From positions 19,921,656-19,985,655 of the forward strand of contig NC_059348.1 in the NCBI RefSeq assembly GCF_019703515.2: a stretch of DNA of 64,000 nucleotides, read 5' to 3'. The stretch comes from Myxocyprinus asiaticus (lineage: Eukaryota > Chordata > Actinopteri > Cypriniformes > Catostomidae). Position 1 is the first letter of the stretch; the number at the start of each line of letters is the position of its first letter. The position numbers and the translations under genes were made by a program. Below are positions 10,211 to 20,833 of this stretch, one piece after another. The notes under the pieces are model-generated. The model did not search any database and was not told the origin of the DNA. It saw nothing but the letters and a program-made list of their open reading frames with translations.

Positions 10211-10756
10211 TATTAATGTTCAAAAGTTTGGGGTCACTTTCCTGAAATGTTTCTCATGATCTTAAAAATCTTTTGATCTGAAGGTGTATGCTTAAATGTT
10301 TGAAATTAATTTTGTAGACAAAAATATAATTGTGCCAACATATTAATTTATTTAATTACAAAACTAAAATTGTATAAAAATAAATAAATAAAAAAAGAAT
10401 TGTTTTTGAAATGGATGTCTTGGACCGAATAATTAAGAAAAGCAGCCACTAAGAGCCCAGCATATAGATGGGAACTCCTTCAATAGTGTTTAAAAAGCAT
10501 CCCAGGGTGATACCTCAAGAATTGTTTGAGAAAATGCCAAGAGTACATTTCTGCAAAATCTAGGCAAAGTGTGGCCACTTTGAAGATGCTCAAATATAAC
10601 ATAGTTTTGATTTATTTTTTATTTTTGTGTCGCAACATAATTCCCATAATTCCATTTCTATTATTCCATAGTTGTGATAACTTTACTATTATTCTAAAAT
10701 TTGAAAAAAAAAAAAAAAAAGAATGATTAAGTGACCCTAAACTTTGGACGGTAGTG
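10211..10756. mobile_element. mariner-type MITE, copy A
   Basis: About 546 bp with degenerate inverted ends: GTTCAAAAGTTTGGGGTCAC at the left and GTGACCCTAAACTTTGGACGGTAGTG at the right, followed by TA. It aligns end to end with the better-preserved copy at 43372-43910, including the internal TTGGACCGAATAATTAAGAA and CCCAGCATATAGATGG landmarks. Non-coding. The TA target and CACTACCGTTCAAAAG end place it with the Tc1/mariner-type MITEs of teleosts. Confidence 0.8.
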
Positions 10757-10985
10757 TATTTTTATGAAACTTTATATTTTTGCATTGTCAGGGTAATGCT
10801 AGTGTGTTGCTAGGAGGTTGCTAGGGCATTAGTAACTGGATGCTTACTTGCCCACATCAAAAGAGATCATCCCAAAGACCCCTGATCCCCAGATATGTGT
10901 ATGGGACCTTTTCAGTGAAAGTCAATGGGATTTTTCTCATTTGTCATCTGCCAGGCAGACTTTTCTATTCAGAATGTTTTTGAAT
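10757..10985. repeat. Dispersed teleost repeat with GGTTGCTAGG motifs
   Basis: The stretch with GTGTTGCTAGGAGGTTGC, then CCACATCAAAAGAGATCA and CAATGGGATTTTTCTC, is repeated in diverged form at 20366-20600 (TTGCTATGTGATCGCTAG, CAAGTCAAAAGAGACCACC, CAATGGATTTTTTGTTC). Both copies are non-coding. The family is a common fish interspersed repeat of unassigned class. Confidence 0.5.
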
Positions 10986-13629
10986 AAAACCATGATTCTG
11001 TATTTATTTAAAACAGATAAATATTTGTAAGCATTCTAATTATTATTATTTATTTATTTTATTTTTTAACTTAAAATGAAGGATATCTACAGTAAAAGAA
11101 TAGTACCACTATTGGGTGGCGCTCTTTCCAGCTGAAATGCTATTTTAAAAAGCTTGTGTTTAGTGTAAAAAAAAAAAAAAACAAGCCTATGACAATGTTC
11201 ATGTTTCCAATAAAAAAGTAGGTTCTGTGTATCTACTCTAATCTACTGGATTTTCTTTGACCAAACCAGTCAAGTTTGGAAATATCTTAAGCATTTAGGA
11301 CTTTACAAACCAAGACCTCACAATTACCACACCACAAACTGTTATTTATGAGTCGTCTTGACATGAATGACACATACAGTACCAAAGTGCTCCTTCAAGT
11401 GAAAGGAACAGCCAGGTCTATACTCCGAATCTGTGATGTCACATCCCTTAAGAAAATGTAGTGTACTTAGTATACGCTGTCTGCATCATGTATACTTATA
11501 GTCAACTACATTTCCTCAAGAAATGGAAGGGCACAATGTTTGCATACAATCTTCTGAAGATTTAATTCAGTGACACAGTGTATGCGATAAAGGAGAACCC
11601 TTCTCTACCAGGCAGACTGAGGTATGAAAAGATATAAAGACCAAGAATTGCAATTAATCAGCAAGGAGAACATATCTTCATTTCATGAAGGTACAAGCAA
11701 TTTAAAGTGTTGGAGAAAAGAAGAGTTGAAATAAAATCCCCAACACAAAGGAGCTTACCCACCATTCTGGCGTTATAATAGTTTTAGCGATCAAACTCTG
11801 TTGTTTTGTCTCTCTAAGGAACAGAATTACAGCAGAGTTGTAAGTAATCACTATTTTCTGTGGGTGCTCAGCTTAGTTATCAAATTGCAATTAAAAATGA
11901 ACTTAATAAAATTAATTGAGAGGAAATCATATAGCATTCCTTTCCAGCAACAGCTGTCATCCACCACTTAATATGACAGCAACGCTACTTAATTTGGTCT
12001 AATAAAATATCAGATGTTGAGAACCATTCCCCAACTGTGGAAAAGAGATATTAAACATTAATGGCTTTAGGCACACCACTTCCAAGAACATTTGGCTCTC
12101 AGAGACATAAATGGAATGCAAATGTTCTGTTAGGAGCATGAGTTTGACTTCATCACACATTAAAATTTGGGGTACGTATACTGTATATCATATTATTTCA
12201 TTGATATTCATAAGTTCTGGTCGTAGACTGAAACTAAAGATTATAATGACTCATTAGTTAGTAAACACAATGTGAAAATCCCTTGTTTAAGTCATATACC
12301 TGAAACTTGATCCACTGAATGGTTCTAACATGTTTTGAAGCCACCATCACCAAAACACTTTGGAAGAAGACAGTGAACCACACTCACCACAGATCTTCTG
12401 TTCGTGCATTCACTGATGATCACTGCAGGCCAAGAAATGTTACTTGTATCTGTACAGCATTTTTAGTCTTCAACTCGCCTCAACTCACAGTTTCCATAGT
12501 TACGGGCTGGGAGGAATTGAAGACTGAAAATGACATACAGGAAATTCGTTCTTCATTGGCAGGAATCTGATGCATATCCTGAAACATCACTCATTCCTTG
12601 ATACAGTGATGGGGTCACAAAAAAACCCACTCATCTGAATTTGCATGGGATGGGACACAATGCAAGAAAATCTTGGTAATAATTTACAATAAGGTTGTAT
12701 TCATTAACATTAGTTAACTTATTACTCTGAAAAATTTAGCATGTTAATGTGAGCATTACATATTTATGCTGCTGCACAGTTAGACAAACACAGTACATGC
12801 TGCATCAAGACATAAATACAATCCCAAGTAGCAGATCTAGACCAGTGAAGTTGGGGAGGAGGAGGGTTATAGAGAAAACTTGAAGAATGCTTCAGAGAAA
12901 CCGTCTTACTTGCAAACATAGCAAAGAGTGAATACGGCAGTTAATTTGCTACCCGATTACATGTCAAAGGACCTATCAGCTTACACCATGTGTGCCGGTT
13001 GGCTTGATATATTACATGTGAGCCAGCTGATTGGCTAACAGATGACAACTTCAAGCAGCTTCACTGAACCATTTAGAGTTATTTACTGCAATAGTTCAGT
13101 GGTTTTCAACTGTTGGGTCACAATTTTTACTAAAATCTTGGTGGTTTATATTTATCTCTGTGTATCTCTGATTTATTTTTCGGTTAATAGAGGTAATATC
13201 AAATTGGATTCACCTTCAGTGACCATATGAAAAGCACCTCATAACAGTAGCTCTGTATTTCAATAGAAACACATTCTTATAATTGCTGAATAACTTCATT
13301 TATTACATTTTACACTTCCTGGTCTTGTCAGTTTTAAACTCAATAACAGCATACTGCATGAGGAGACTAATTTATCAGAGCTTTATGTGATCCTTCAGAT
13401 ACCAGATAAAAGCTGTTCAACTGAAAGCAGGACAGCAGTTCTGATATGATATTACATCTGACAAGGGTGACTGTGAACCATCTTGAGAGGTCTGTCTCAA
13501 TGACATGCTTTTCTGCCGTTTCTTTGTTGTCTTGGCTCTTGATCTATCTGTATGCAGTGACCATGACATCTTTTTTGAACTCTTATAAAGCTTGCTCAAG
13601 TTGGTTTGAAGCAGCTTACAGTAGATTTG
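10986..13629. other. Non-coding DNA, mostly unique-looking
   Basis: No host exon or RNA gene recognised. A short stretch near 12685-12740 (ACAATAAGGTTGTATTCATTAACATTAGTTAA) matches the end of a widespread fish DNA repeat. The 83-codon frame at 12319-12570 and other short frames carry no recognisable domain. Confidence 0.45.
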
Positions 13630-13650
13630 GTTCCGTATCTGTCACTCACT

Positions 13651-13811
13651 CGACGTTGGTGTCGATGTAGTGACACTAGGGGTCACTCTTGGGAGCCCGA
13701 GACACCTCTGGTCTTTGATAAAAGGCCAATGAAAATTGGCGAGTGGTATTTGCATGCCACTCCCCCCGACATACGGGTATAAAAGGAGCTGGTATGCAAC
13801 CACTCATTCAG
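13651..13811 (+). repeat. Left inverted terminal repeat of DIRS copy 1
   Basis: About 160 bp from the CGACGTTGGTGTCGATG region to CACTCATTCAG. It is the near-perfect inverse of 19744-19905. Beyond CATTCAG the two ends diverge, marking the inner edge. Outside it the left end has a specific terminal stretch, GTTCCGTATCTGTCACTCACT (13630-13650), not shared with the right end. Confidence 0.88.
13726..13784 (+). promoter_or_regulatory. DIRS promoter module: CCAAT palindrome, octamer, TATA
   Basis: Three consensus elements lie in order: CCAATGAAAATTGG (13726-13739, a CCAAT/ATTGG near-palindrome), ATTTGCAT (13748-13755, the consensus POU-factor octamer) and TATAAAA (13778-13784). Transcription would start about 30 bp downstream, ahead of the gag ATG at 14024. 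The same trio is preserved in the other DIRS ends (for example 28550-28608 on the minus strand). The function is inferred from consensus and conservation, not measured. Confidence 0.65.
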
Positions 13812-14023
13812 ATTTTCTCTTCGGAGCCGAAAGGTCATGCTCAATGAGCTGAATATTAATGTTCATTCACCTCTGCTCATTCACCTCTGCGCCCCTGGGC
13901 GCTTCGGCAGAAAAACTAGAGAGTATATTTTCTGAAAGAGCATTTTTCCCCTCTAAAAGAGTATATATTTCTCTAAAAGAGCGCACACACGGAACGTCTT
14001 TTTAAAGACGCGTCTTTTTAAAG

Positions 14024-15481
14024 ATGCTTTTCCGATTGTGTGTTATTCCTGGTTGCGCTCGTTATCTCTCACCTTCTGATGGTCATGATCACTGTCTTTC
14101 GTGTCTGGGCACTGCTCACGCAGAGACAGCGTTCGTGGATGGTCATGTTCTCATTGCGAGAATATGTCCATGGCAACGTTGCGGTCAAGGCTCGCCTTCG
14201 TAAGAAAGCGAGCCACCCCAGAGGCTCCCTCCTCGGTCCTTTTACCCACGGGTATGAGGCCAGCGCGGCTAGCACTGGGGGCGATTTGGGGACCCCAATG
14301 GGACCGCCTCCGCCGAGTATCCCCCCGCGGACCTCCCATTCCCTAGCACGCTCGTCTGCCCCGATCGGGCTTCCGGGTGAGTCCGCCGGCTCGTCTCACG
14401 GCGAGTTCAACCTCTTATTCGGAGCCCGTGAAAGTGATGAGCTCTCGAGCGCAGCATCGGAGAGCGGGCTCATCCAGTCGGAAGCCTCAGCTGGGCTCCT
14501 CCGTTCGGGGTCGATTGCCCAGTCACAGGCTGACGCGGAGATGATGACATGCTTTCCCGGGCAGCTGCGAGCGTCGGTTAGAGTGGATCTCACTGCTCTT
14601 CCCTGAACCCTCGCGGCTTGGTGATTGGTTCCTGGGCTCGCGGCGCCGCTCAAAGCCACGCCCCGCCCCCGTTCCTTTCTTCCCGGAAGTGCATGAAGAG
14701 CTGACAAGGTCGCGGGAGGCACTTTTTACTGCCCGGTCCCAAACTTTTCAGCTTCCCCGCCCTCACTACCCTCGATGGTGGGGTGGCCAAGGGCTATTCG
14801 GCAATCCCCCGGTGGATAAAGGCGCTCGCGGTGCACCTATGCCCGCAGAGCACAACCACCTGGAGTGGGTGCCCAAAGCCCCCGTCCAAGGCCTGTAGGT
14901 TTATGTCGTCTATGACGGCCAAGGCCTATGGTGCCGCTGGACAAGCCGCCTCCGCCCTGCACGCCATGGCTCTCCTGCAAGTCCGCCAAGGCGCTAAAGG
15001 AACTGCACGAGGGTAGTTCCGCCCCGGGATTGATGCAGGAACTGCGCTCGGCAACCGACCTCGCTCTCTGAGTGTCGGAGGTCACGGCGCGGTCTCTCGG
15101 GTGGGCAATGGCCACACTAGTGGTCCAGGAGCGCCACCTTTGGCTCAACCTGGTCGAGATGGGTGAGGCCAACAAGACACGATTCCTTGCTGCCCCCATT
15201 TCCCAGGCGGGCCTATTCGGCAACACCGTCGAGGACTTTGCCCAGCAGTTTTCGATGATAAAGCAGTAGATGGATGCTAGCTGGCATATCCTGCCCTGGC
15301 ACAGCTCAAGATCCCACAACCCGTCTACTCATCGCCAAGGGCATCCCCCTGCGGTGATTGCAGAGGCTCCGCCGCAACCTGCCACTTCGGCCCGGCCCCG
15401 GCATGGAGCCCACTGCAGGAAGCAGACGCCATCCGTCTCGCAGCTGCCCAGAACCCGTGAAAGGCTTCAAAGCGCCCTTGA
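14024..15481 (+). pseudogene. gag-like ORF1 of DIRS copy 1, frameshifted
   Basis: Starts at ATG 14024, about 240 bp after the TATA box. The N-terminal 50 residues have a Cys/His-rich zinc-finger-like region (DGHDHCLSCLGTAHAE, then CSHCENM in another frame), typical of fish DIRS gag, followed by an acidic low-complexity stretch and conserved helical segments (LCPQ, PSK-CRFMS, VVQERHLWLNL, GLFGNTVEDFAQQFS). Compared with copy 2 there are several frameshifts (first near 14150), and an in-frame TAG at 15267-15269 ends a long segment early. The end is placed at the TGA (15479-15481) that matches the copy 2 stop. Not translatable as one protein. Confidence 0.75.
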
Positions 15482-15859
15482 GATGGGTGAACCAGGGACA
15501 ACGAAACCCGCTGCTCTGGAGCTGGTAAGCAGATCTCCATCTTTTTGTTACCTTCTTGCATTTAATTGCGCTGCATGCCCAAGTGGCTGCAGTACCCAAG
15601 AGCTCAGCAAGAGCGGTTTCCTTGTTCCCTGGGTCACGTATCCGGTGTGTACGGACGTCATCACGACCACTGTCCACCACTCTATTTGGCAGGTTTGGCG
15701 CTCCAGCGGCGGTCTCCCGCCCCTGAGCGCCCAGCTGTGGCACAAATCCGCCCCCGATGTGACAGTCTCCACGGGTCACGAGGACAGGCCTCTTCCTCCC
15801 CCGTCCCAGGCTGTTCAGGGGGTGGTCACAAGGAGCCAGGTAAGTGCTTCGATGTCCTT

Positions 15860-17806
15860 AGACTCAGCACGGCCACGACGTGGTGTGGCACCTCGAGCTC
15901 CACCCCACCTCGAAGGCCCACCTGCCGGTACGTCCGATGACGTTGTCCCTTTGGTCCCCCTTGCATGGAACTTGGACGCATGGCTTGCGCTTTCCAATCC
16001 GTCCGACTCGGCTGCGCGATTCACTTCGCCGGGCATCCGCCCAGGTTCAGCGGTGTCCACTTCACCTTGGTGAAAGACGAAAACGCTGCTACCTTGCACG
16101 GAGATCGCTACCCTCCTAAAGAAGGGCGCGATAGAACCTGTCCCTCCAGCCGAGATGAAGAAGGGGTTTTTCAGCCCCTACTTCATCGTACTGAAAAAAG
16201 GTGGTGGGTTGAGGCCAATCTTGGACCTGTGAGTTCTGAACTAGGCTTTACACAGACTCCCGTTCAAGATGCTGATGCAAAAACGCATTCTGGCGAGCGT
16301 CCGGCATCAAGATTGGTTCGTGGTGGTAGACCTGAAGGATGCGTACTTCCATGACTCGATCCTTCCATGACACAGACCCTTCCTGCGGTTCGCGTTCGAG
16401 GGTCAGGCGTATAAGTCCTCCCTTTCGGCCTGTCCCTGTCTCCTCGCGTCTTTACGAAGGTCGCAGAGGCTGCCCTTGCCCTGTTAAGGGAGGTGGGCAT
16501 TCGCATTCTCAACTATCTCGACGACTGGCTAATCCTAGCTCTCTCTCGAGACGTATTGTGCGCACACAAGGACCTGGTGCTCTCACACCTCAGCCGACTA
16601 GGGCTTCGGGTCAACTGGGAAAAGAGCAAGCTCCTCCCGGTTCAGAGCATATCTTTTCTCGGTTTGGAGTTGGACTCAGTCTCCTTGATGGCACGCCTTA
16701 CGAACGAGCGCGCCCAGTCGGTGCTGGCCTGTTTGAAGACGTTCAAACAGGGAACAGCGGTTCCACTGAAACTTTTTCAGAGGCTCCTGGGGCATATGGC
16801 ACCCTTGGCGGTGGCCACCCCGCTCGGGTTGATGCATATGAGGCCGCTTCAGCACTGGCTCCGGACTCGAGTCCCGAGACGGGCATGGCACCACGGGACA
16901 CACCACGTGGCCATTACGTCGGTCTGTCACCGTCTTTTCAGCCCTTGGACCGACCTCTCATTCCTATGGGCAGGTGTTCCTCTAGAACTGGTCCCCAGGC
17001 GCGTCGTGGTCATGACAGACGCCTCCAAAATGGGCTGGGGTGCTTTTTGCAAGGGGCACGCAGCCGCCAGCCTCTGGACGGGTCTGCGACTGCATTGGCA
17101 CATCAACTGCCTCAAGTTGTTGGCAATTCTGTTCGCCCTGCAGAGGTTTCAGCCGTTGATCCAGGGCAAGCACGTGTTATTTCAGACAGACAACACGACA
17201 ACGGTAGTATATGTCAACCGCCAAGGTGGTTTGCGCTCTCGTTATACGTCACAACTCGCCTGCCGTCTCCTCCTCTGGAGTCAGTAGCACTTCAAGTCGC
17301 TGCAAGCCACTCACATCCCGGGCAGCCTCAACACTACAGCGGATGCGCTGTCACAACAGGTTACCCTCAGGAGAGAGTGGAGACTCCACCTTCAGGTGGT
17401 CCAGCTGATTTGGAGTCAATTCAACAGGCACAAGTACACCTGTTCGCCTCCCAAGAATCCTCCCCACTGCCCGCTCTGGTACGCCCTGACCGAGGCCCCC
17501 CTCGGCACAGATGCGCTGGCACACAGCTGGCCCCCTGGCATGCGCAAATATGCGTTTCCCCCAGTGAGCCTGCTTGCACAGACCATGTGCAAGGTCAGGG
17601 AGGATGAGGAGCAGGTCGTCCTGGTAGCACCCTACTGGCCCACCCAGACGTGGTGCTCGGACCTCACGCTCCTCGCGACAGCTCCCACCTGGCGAATTCC
17701 CCTGAGGAAGGACCTTCTTTCTAAGGGAAGGGGCACCATCTGGCACCCGTGCCCAGACCTCTGGAATCTCCATGTCTGGCCCCTGGACGGGACGCGGAAG
17801 ACCTAA
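15860..17806 (+). pseudogene. RT/RNase H ORF2 of DIRS copy 1, broken
   Basis: Reverse transcriptase with the DIRS-type active-site box YLDD at 16514-16525 (ILNYLDDWLILA). RNase H begins near 17005 with VVMTDASKMGW (first catalytic Asp) and continues to QTDNTTTVVYVNRQGG. The expected catalytic Glu in NCLELLAIL reads Lys here (NCLKLLAIL), so RNase H would be dead even without other damage. The 5' RT half is frameshifted near 16070-16480, and a TAG at 17285-17287 interrupts after LLLWSQ. A conserved post-RNase H region (YAFPPVSLLAQ, VVLVAPYWPTQTW) follows. The 3' end overlaps the YR frame by about 60 bases in another frame. Confidence 0.8.
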
Positions 17807-18807
17807 GCTGTCTCCCACCTGTGGTGGTAGACACGATCACTCAGGCTAGGGCCCCCTCTACGAGGTGCCTGTATGCCTTTAAGTGGCATCTGTTCGCTAA
17901 GTGGTGTTCTTCCCATCGGGAAGACCCCAGAGATGCGCAGTCAGATCAGTGCTTTCCTTCCTGCAAGAGAGGTTGGAAGGGAGGCTGTCCCCTTCCACCT
18001 TGAAGGTGTACGTTGCTGCGATAGCAGCACACCATGACGCAGTCGATGGTAAGTCCTTAGGGAAGCACGACCTGATCATCAGGTTCCTAAGAGGTGCCAG
18101 GAGGCTGAATCCCTCCAGACCATGCCTCGTTCCCTCATCGGACTTCTGTAGTTCTTCAGGGTCTACAGAGAGCCCCCTTTGAGCCTTTGCAGTCAGCCGA
18201 GCTTAAGGCACTCTCCTTGAAGACTGCCCTCCTGACTGCGCTCACTTCCATTAAGAGGGTAGGTGACCTGCAAGCATTCTCTGTCAGCGAAACGTACCTG
18301 GAGTTTGGTCTAGGTTACTCTCGCGTGATCCTGAGACCCTGACCGGGCTATGTGCCCAAGGTTCCCACCACCCCTTTTAGGGACCAGGTGGTGAACCTGC
18401 AAGCGCTGCCCCAGGAGGAGGCAGACCCAGCCCTGTCGTCACTGTGTCCGGTGCGCGCTTTACGCATCTATTTGGATCGCACGCAGAGCTTTAGAATCTC
18501 TGAGCAGCTCTTTGTCTGCTTTGGTGCACAGTGGAAAGGAAGTGCTGTCTCCAAGCAGAGGATCGCCCACTGGCTCATTGACGCCATAACTATGGCATGT
18601 GTCACCTAGGACATGCCGCCCCCGGTAGGGCTACGAGCCCATTCTACCAGGGGTGTAACGGCTCCCTGGGCCCTGGCCAGGGGTGCCTCTCTAACAGACA
18701 TCTGCAGAGCAGCAGGCTGGGCAACACCCAACACTTGTGCAAGGTTCTACAACCTCCGGGTGGAACCGGTTTCGTCCCAGGTAGTGGCACGCAACACAAG
18801 TGGATAA
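17749..18807 (+). pseudogene. Tyrosine recombinase ORF3 of DIRS copy 1, broken
   Basis: Tyrosine recombinases (YR) cut and rejoin DNA through a tyrosine nucleophile and would integrate the DIRS circle. The N-terminal SAM-like region (SPSTLKVYVAAIAAHHDAVDGK) is followed by the Arg I box (LTSIKRVGDLQAF near 18250), the H-x-x-R box (RAHSTRGV near 18635) and the tyrosine in CARFYNLR near 18750. A frameshift near 17900, a TGA in the LRP-PGYVP segment near 18341 and a stop after MACVT near 18607 break the frame. Catalytic residues are still readable, so decay is recent or limited. Overlap with the preceding frame is normal for DIRS elements. Confidence 0.82.
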
Positions 18808-19561
18808 ACCCGGGATAGCTGGCCGGGTGTATCGCTTGCACATAGCTCCTTCCACCTCCCTTGGAGCTGAAGACGTGCGCCATTAATTCCCAGTAGTGTT
18901 CACAAACTTTGTTCCCTGGTTGACTTCCTCTGAGCCCTGTGGCAGTCGAGTGTTCGGAGAGACTCGCTGCCAGCCCAGTACACGCGTTAACTAAGAGCCC
19001 TGTTCTGGGGTAGGTGCTCCGCATTTGGCGGTTCCCTGTAAGGCTAACCCCATGCGATCTATATCTTCCACTAGTTCGTTTCCCTGTTGGCAAACTGCGT
19101 CTTCCTTGGGCAGAGCCCCTCTGCCCCAGTCTCCATGTTTGTAGTAACTCCTCCCGCATTGGGCAGGATCTACCTCGAAGGCTCTCCACATGGTTGGAAA
19201 GACCATGTGACATATTCTGCCACTTAAATATCCCCCCCTCTCTTTGGGCAATGTGTGGTCTCCACGGTGTATTCCCCTTGGGAGGGACACCCCCCGACTA
19301 GACCTGGCGGCCCAGTCGGATAATCCCCCTTCTTTTTTAGGGAGTGGAAAAAGAGAAGGGGAAAAGAGGCCACGACTGGGTTAAGCCTGTCTCTATCTTT
19401 GGGTAGTCGACTTGTCCCCAAAAAGGGCCGTTCAACACTCATAACTGTGTCGGGGGAGGTTACGTGTCATCCTGGTGTGCTGGCTATGAGGCACACAGCA
19501 AGTCTGCCCACCACACACCGCCAGTTCACGTAACACAGTTCAGCCTTGTGGCGTTTTGAAT
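18808..19561 (+). other. 3' non-coding region of DIRS copy 1
   Basis: Between the YR stop and the ICR. It is non-coding and matches the same interval in copy 2 (23036-23767, inverted). It contains a pyrimidine/purine inverted pair (CCCCCTTCTTTTTTAGGGAG and GGAAAAAGAGAAGGGG near 19325-19362) that could fold. No gene seen. Confidence 0.7.
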
Positions 19562-19675
19562 AGGGACCCCTAGTGTCACTACATCGACACCAACATCGAG
19601 TGAGTGACAGATAGGGAACGTCGTGGTTACTGGTGTAACCGCCGTTCCCTGATGGAGGGAACGAGACGTTGTGTC
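19562..19675. repeat. Internal complementary region (ICR) of DIRS copy 1
   Basis: The left part (19562-19616) is the complement of the element's left end (GTGTCACTACATCGACACC... GAGTGAGTGACAGATAGGG). The right part (19620-19675) is the complement of the right end (GTCGTGGTTACTGGTGTAACC... GGAGGGAACGAGAC). They meet at AAC (19617-19619), the complement of the terminal GTT. This is the template structure that lets DIRS cDNA ends be completed and joined into a circle. Confidence 0.9.
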
Positions 19676-19743
19676 CCTCCTCCCACAACACTGAACTACC
19701 CTCTGAAATGGCCGGACCTTATATCGGCTCCTCAGCATAAAAC

Positions 19744-19951
19744 CTGAATGAGTGGTTGCATACCAGCTCCTTTTATACCCGTATGTCCGGGGGAGTGGCA
19801 TGCAAATACCACTTGCCAATTTTCATTGGCCTTTTATCAAAGACCAGAGGTGTCTCGGCCTCCCAAGAGTGACCCCTAGTGTCACTACATCGACACCAAC
19901 ATCTCGTTCCCTCCATCAGGGAACAGAGGTTACACCAGTAACCACGACGTT
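19744..19951 (-). repeat. Right inverted terminal repeat and terminal dyads of DIRS copy 1
   Basis: 19744-19905 is the inverse of the left ITR and carries the same TATA/octamer/CCAAT module on the minus strand, pointing inward. Beyond it are two dyads unique to this end: GTTCCCTCCATCAGGGAAC (19906-19924; arms GTTCCCT/AGGGAAC) and GGTTACACCAGTAACC (19928-19943; arms GGTTAC/GTAACC). Five bases later comes the terminal GTT. The dyads are candidate recombinase binding sites (inference). Confidence 0.8.
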
Positions 19952-20365
19952 CTCCTCCATCTATACACAGAGCCAAGTCTTGAGTGCTTAACCCACACTG
20001 GCGGAAATGTGCTGACAGCATTGCATTATATTGTGAAAACAGCACAATCAATTGTTGGACAAAGCATATCAAGACAATGAGGCAATTAATCAACCTCAGG
20101 ATAAATGCTGTTTTCCTCTCTTCCTCAGGAAGCTTAGAGCTAGATACATAATTAATTAACTTCAGCAGAACAAATGTACTGAGATAGCATCTAATCATAT
20201 ATTAAGCAATATCTACATTTCTGCAGTGGATCACCATTTCCACAGGGATGTCTTTGGTACCATGCTCATTCATTAAGGGCAATAAATAAACAGCAATCAG
20301 AGTGATGAGAAGAGATAACAAGCCACCATATTTAAACTGTTAGATTCAATAAGAGTAATAAGTGT
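19952..20365. other. AT-rich non-coding DNA
   Basis: Unique-looking sequence between DIRS copy 1 and a dispersed repeat. No gene or delimited element recognised. Confidence 0.5.
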
Positions 20366-20600
20366 ATGTTTTGGAGGGCAATTAATAGGGTTTCTATGTG
20401 TTCTAAGTGGTTTTTAGCATGTTGCTATGTGATCGCTAGAGTGCTTTTGGGTTGCTTGTTTACTGACCCAAGTCAAAAGAGACCACCCCCAAGTCTTTAT
20501 GATACTCTAGTCCCAAGATATGGCTTGGGTCACTCCTTCAGAATAAATCCAATGGATTTTTTGTTCAGCAGGCAAATCAAATCATTCATCATAAAAGTCA
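20366..20600. repeat. Diverged copy of the 10757-10985 repeat
   Basis: Shares ordered motifs with 10757-10985 (TTGCTATGTGATCGCTAG, AAGTCAAAAGAGACCACC, CCAGATATG/CCAAGATATG, CAATGGATTTTT). Non-coding. Class unassigned. Confidence 0.45.
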
Positions 20601-20833
20601 CACTTGCCTTAGCAAGCACTATAAATAATAACAAAGAACATTAGATTTCGGGACTAAACAAGAAACTGGCAGGAAGGAATCTGTCAAAACATGCTTGGGT
20701 TTATTTAAACTATGCAAAATGTTCAACTGAATTTCACCCTCCTAGATAACATTATCAGTAGTTTATGTCCATCCTCTGCTATTTCCTGCTTATATATTCC
20801 AGTCCATTGTGTAACTTGCCTCTACTACACTTA

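Larger units (their letters stand above)
13630..19951 (+). mobile_element. DIRS-type retrotransposon, copy 1 (subfamily A)
   Basis: A 6322-bp element with the full DIRS plan: inverted terminal repeats, gag, RT/RNase H, tyrosine recombinase (YR), and an internal complementary region (ICR, 19562-19675) that holds the complements of both ends joined head to tail. The trinucleotide GTT marks both ends (13630-13632 and 19949-19951), as expected if a circle recombined at a GTT in the host. DIRS elements use YR instead of integrase and leave no target duplication, and none is seen. All genes are broken by frameshifts and stops, so the copy is not autonomous. It lies tail to tail with copy 2. Confidence 0.92.

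Noticed and set aside
16339..17607. 422-codon plus-strand frame
   Set aside because: Out-of-frame shadow of DIRS RT/RNase H; the conserved motifs are in the other frame (16493-17287).
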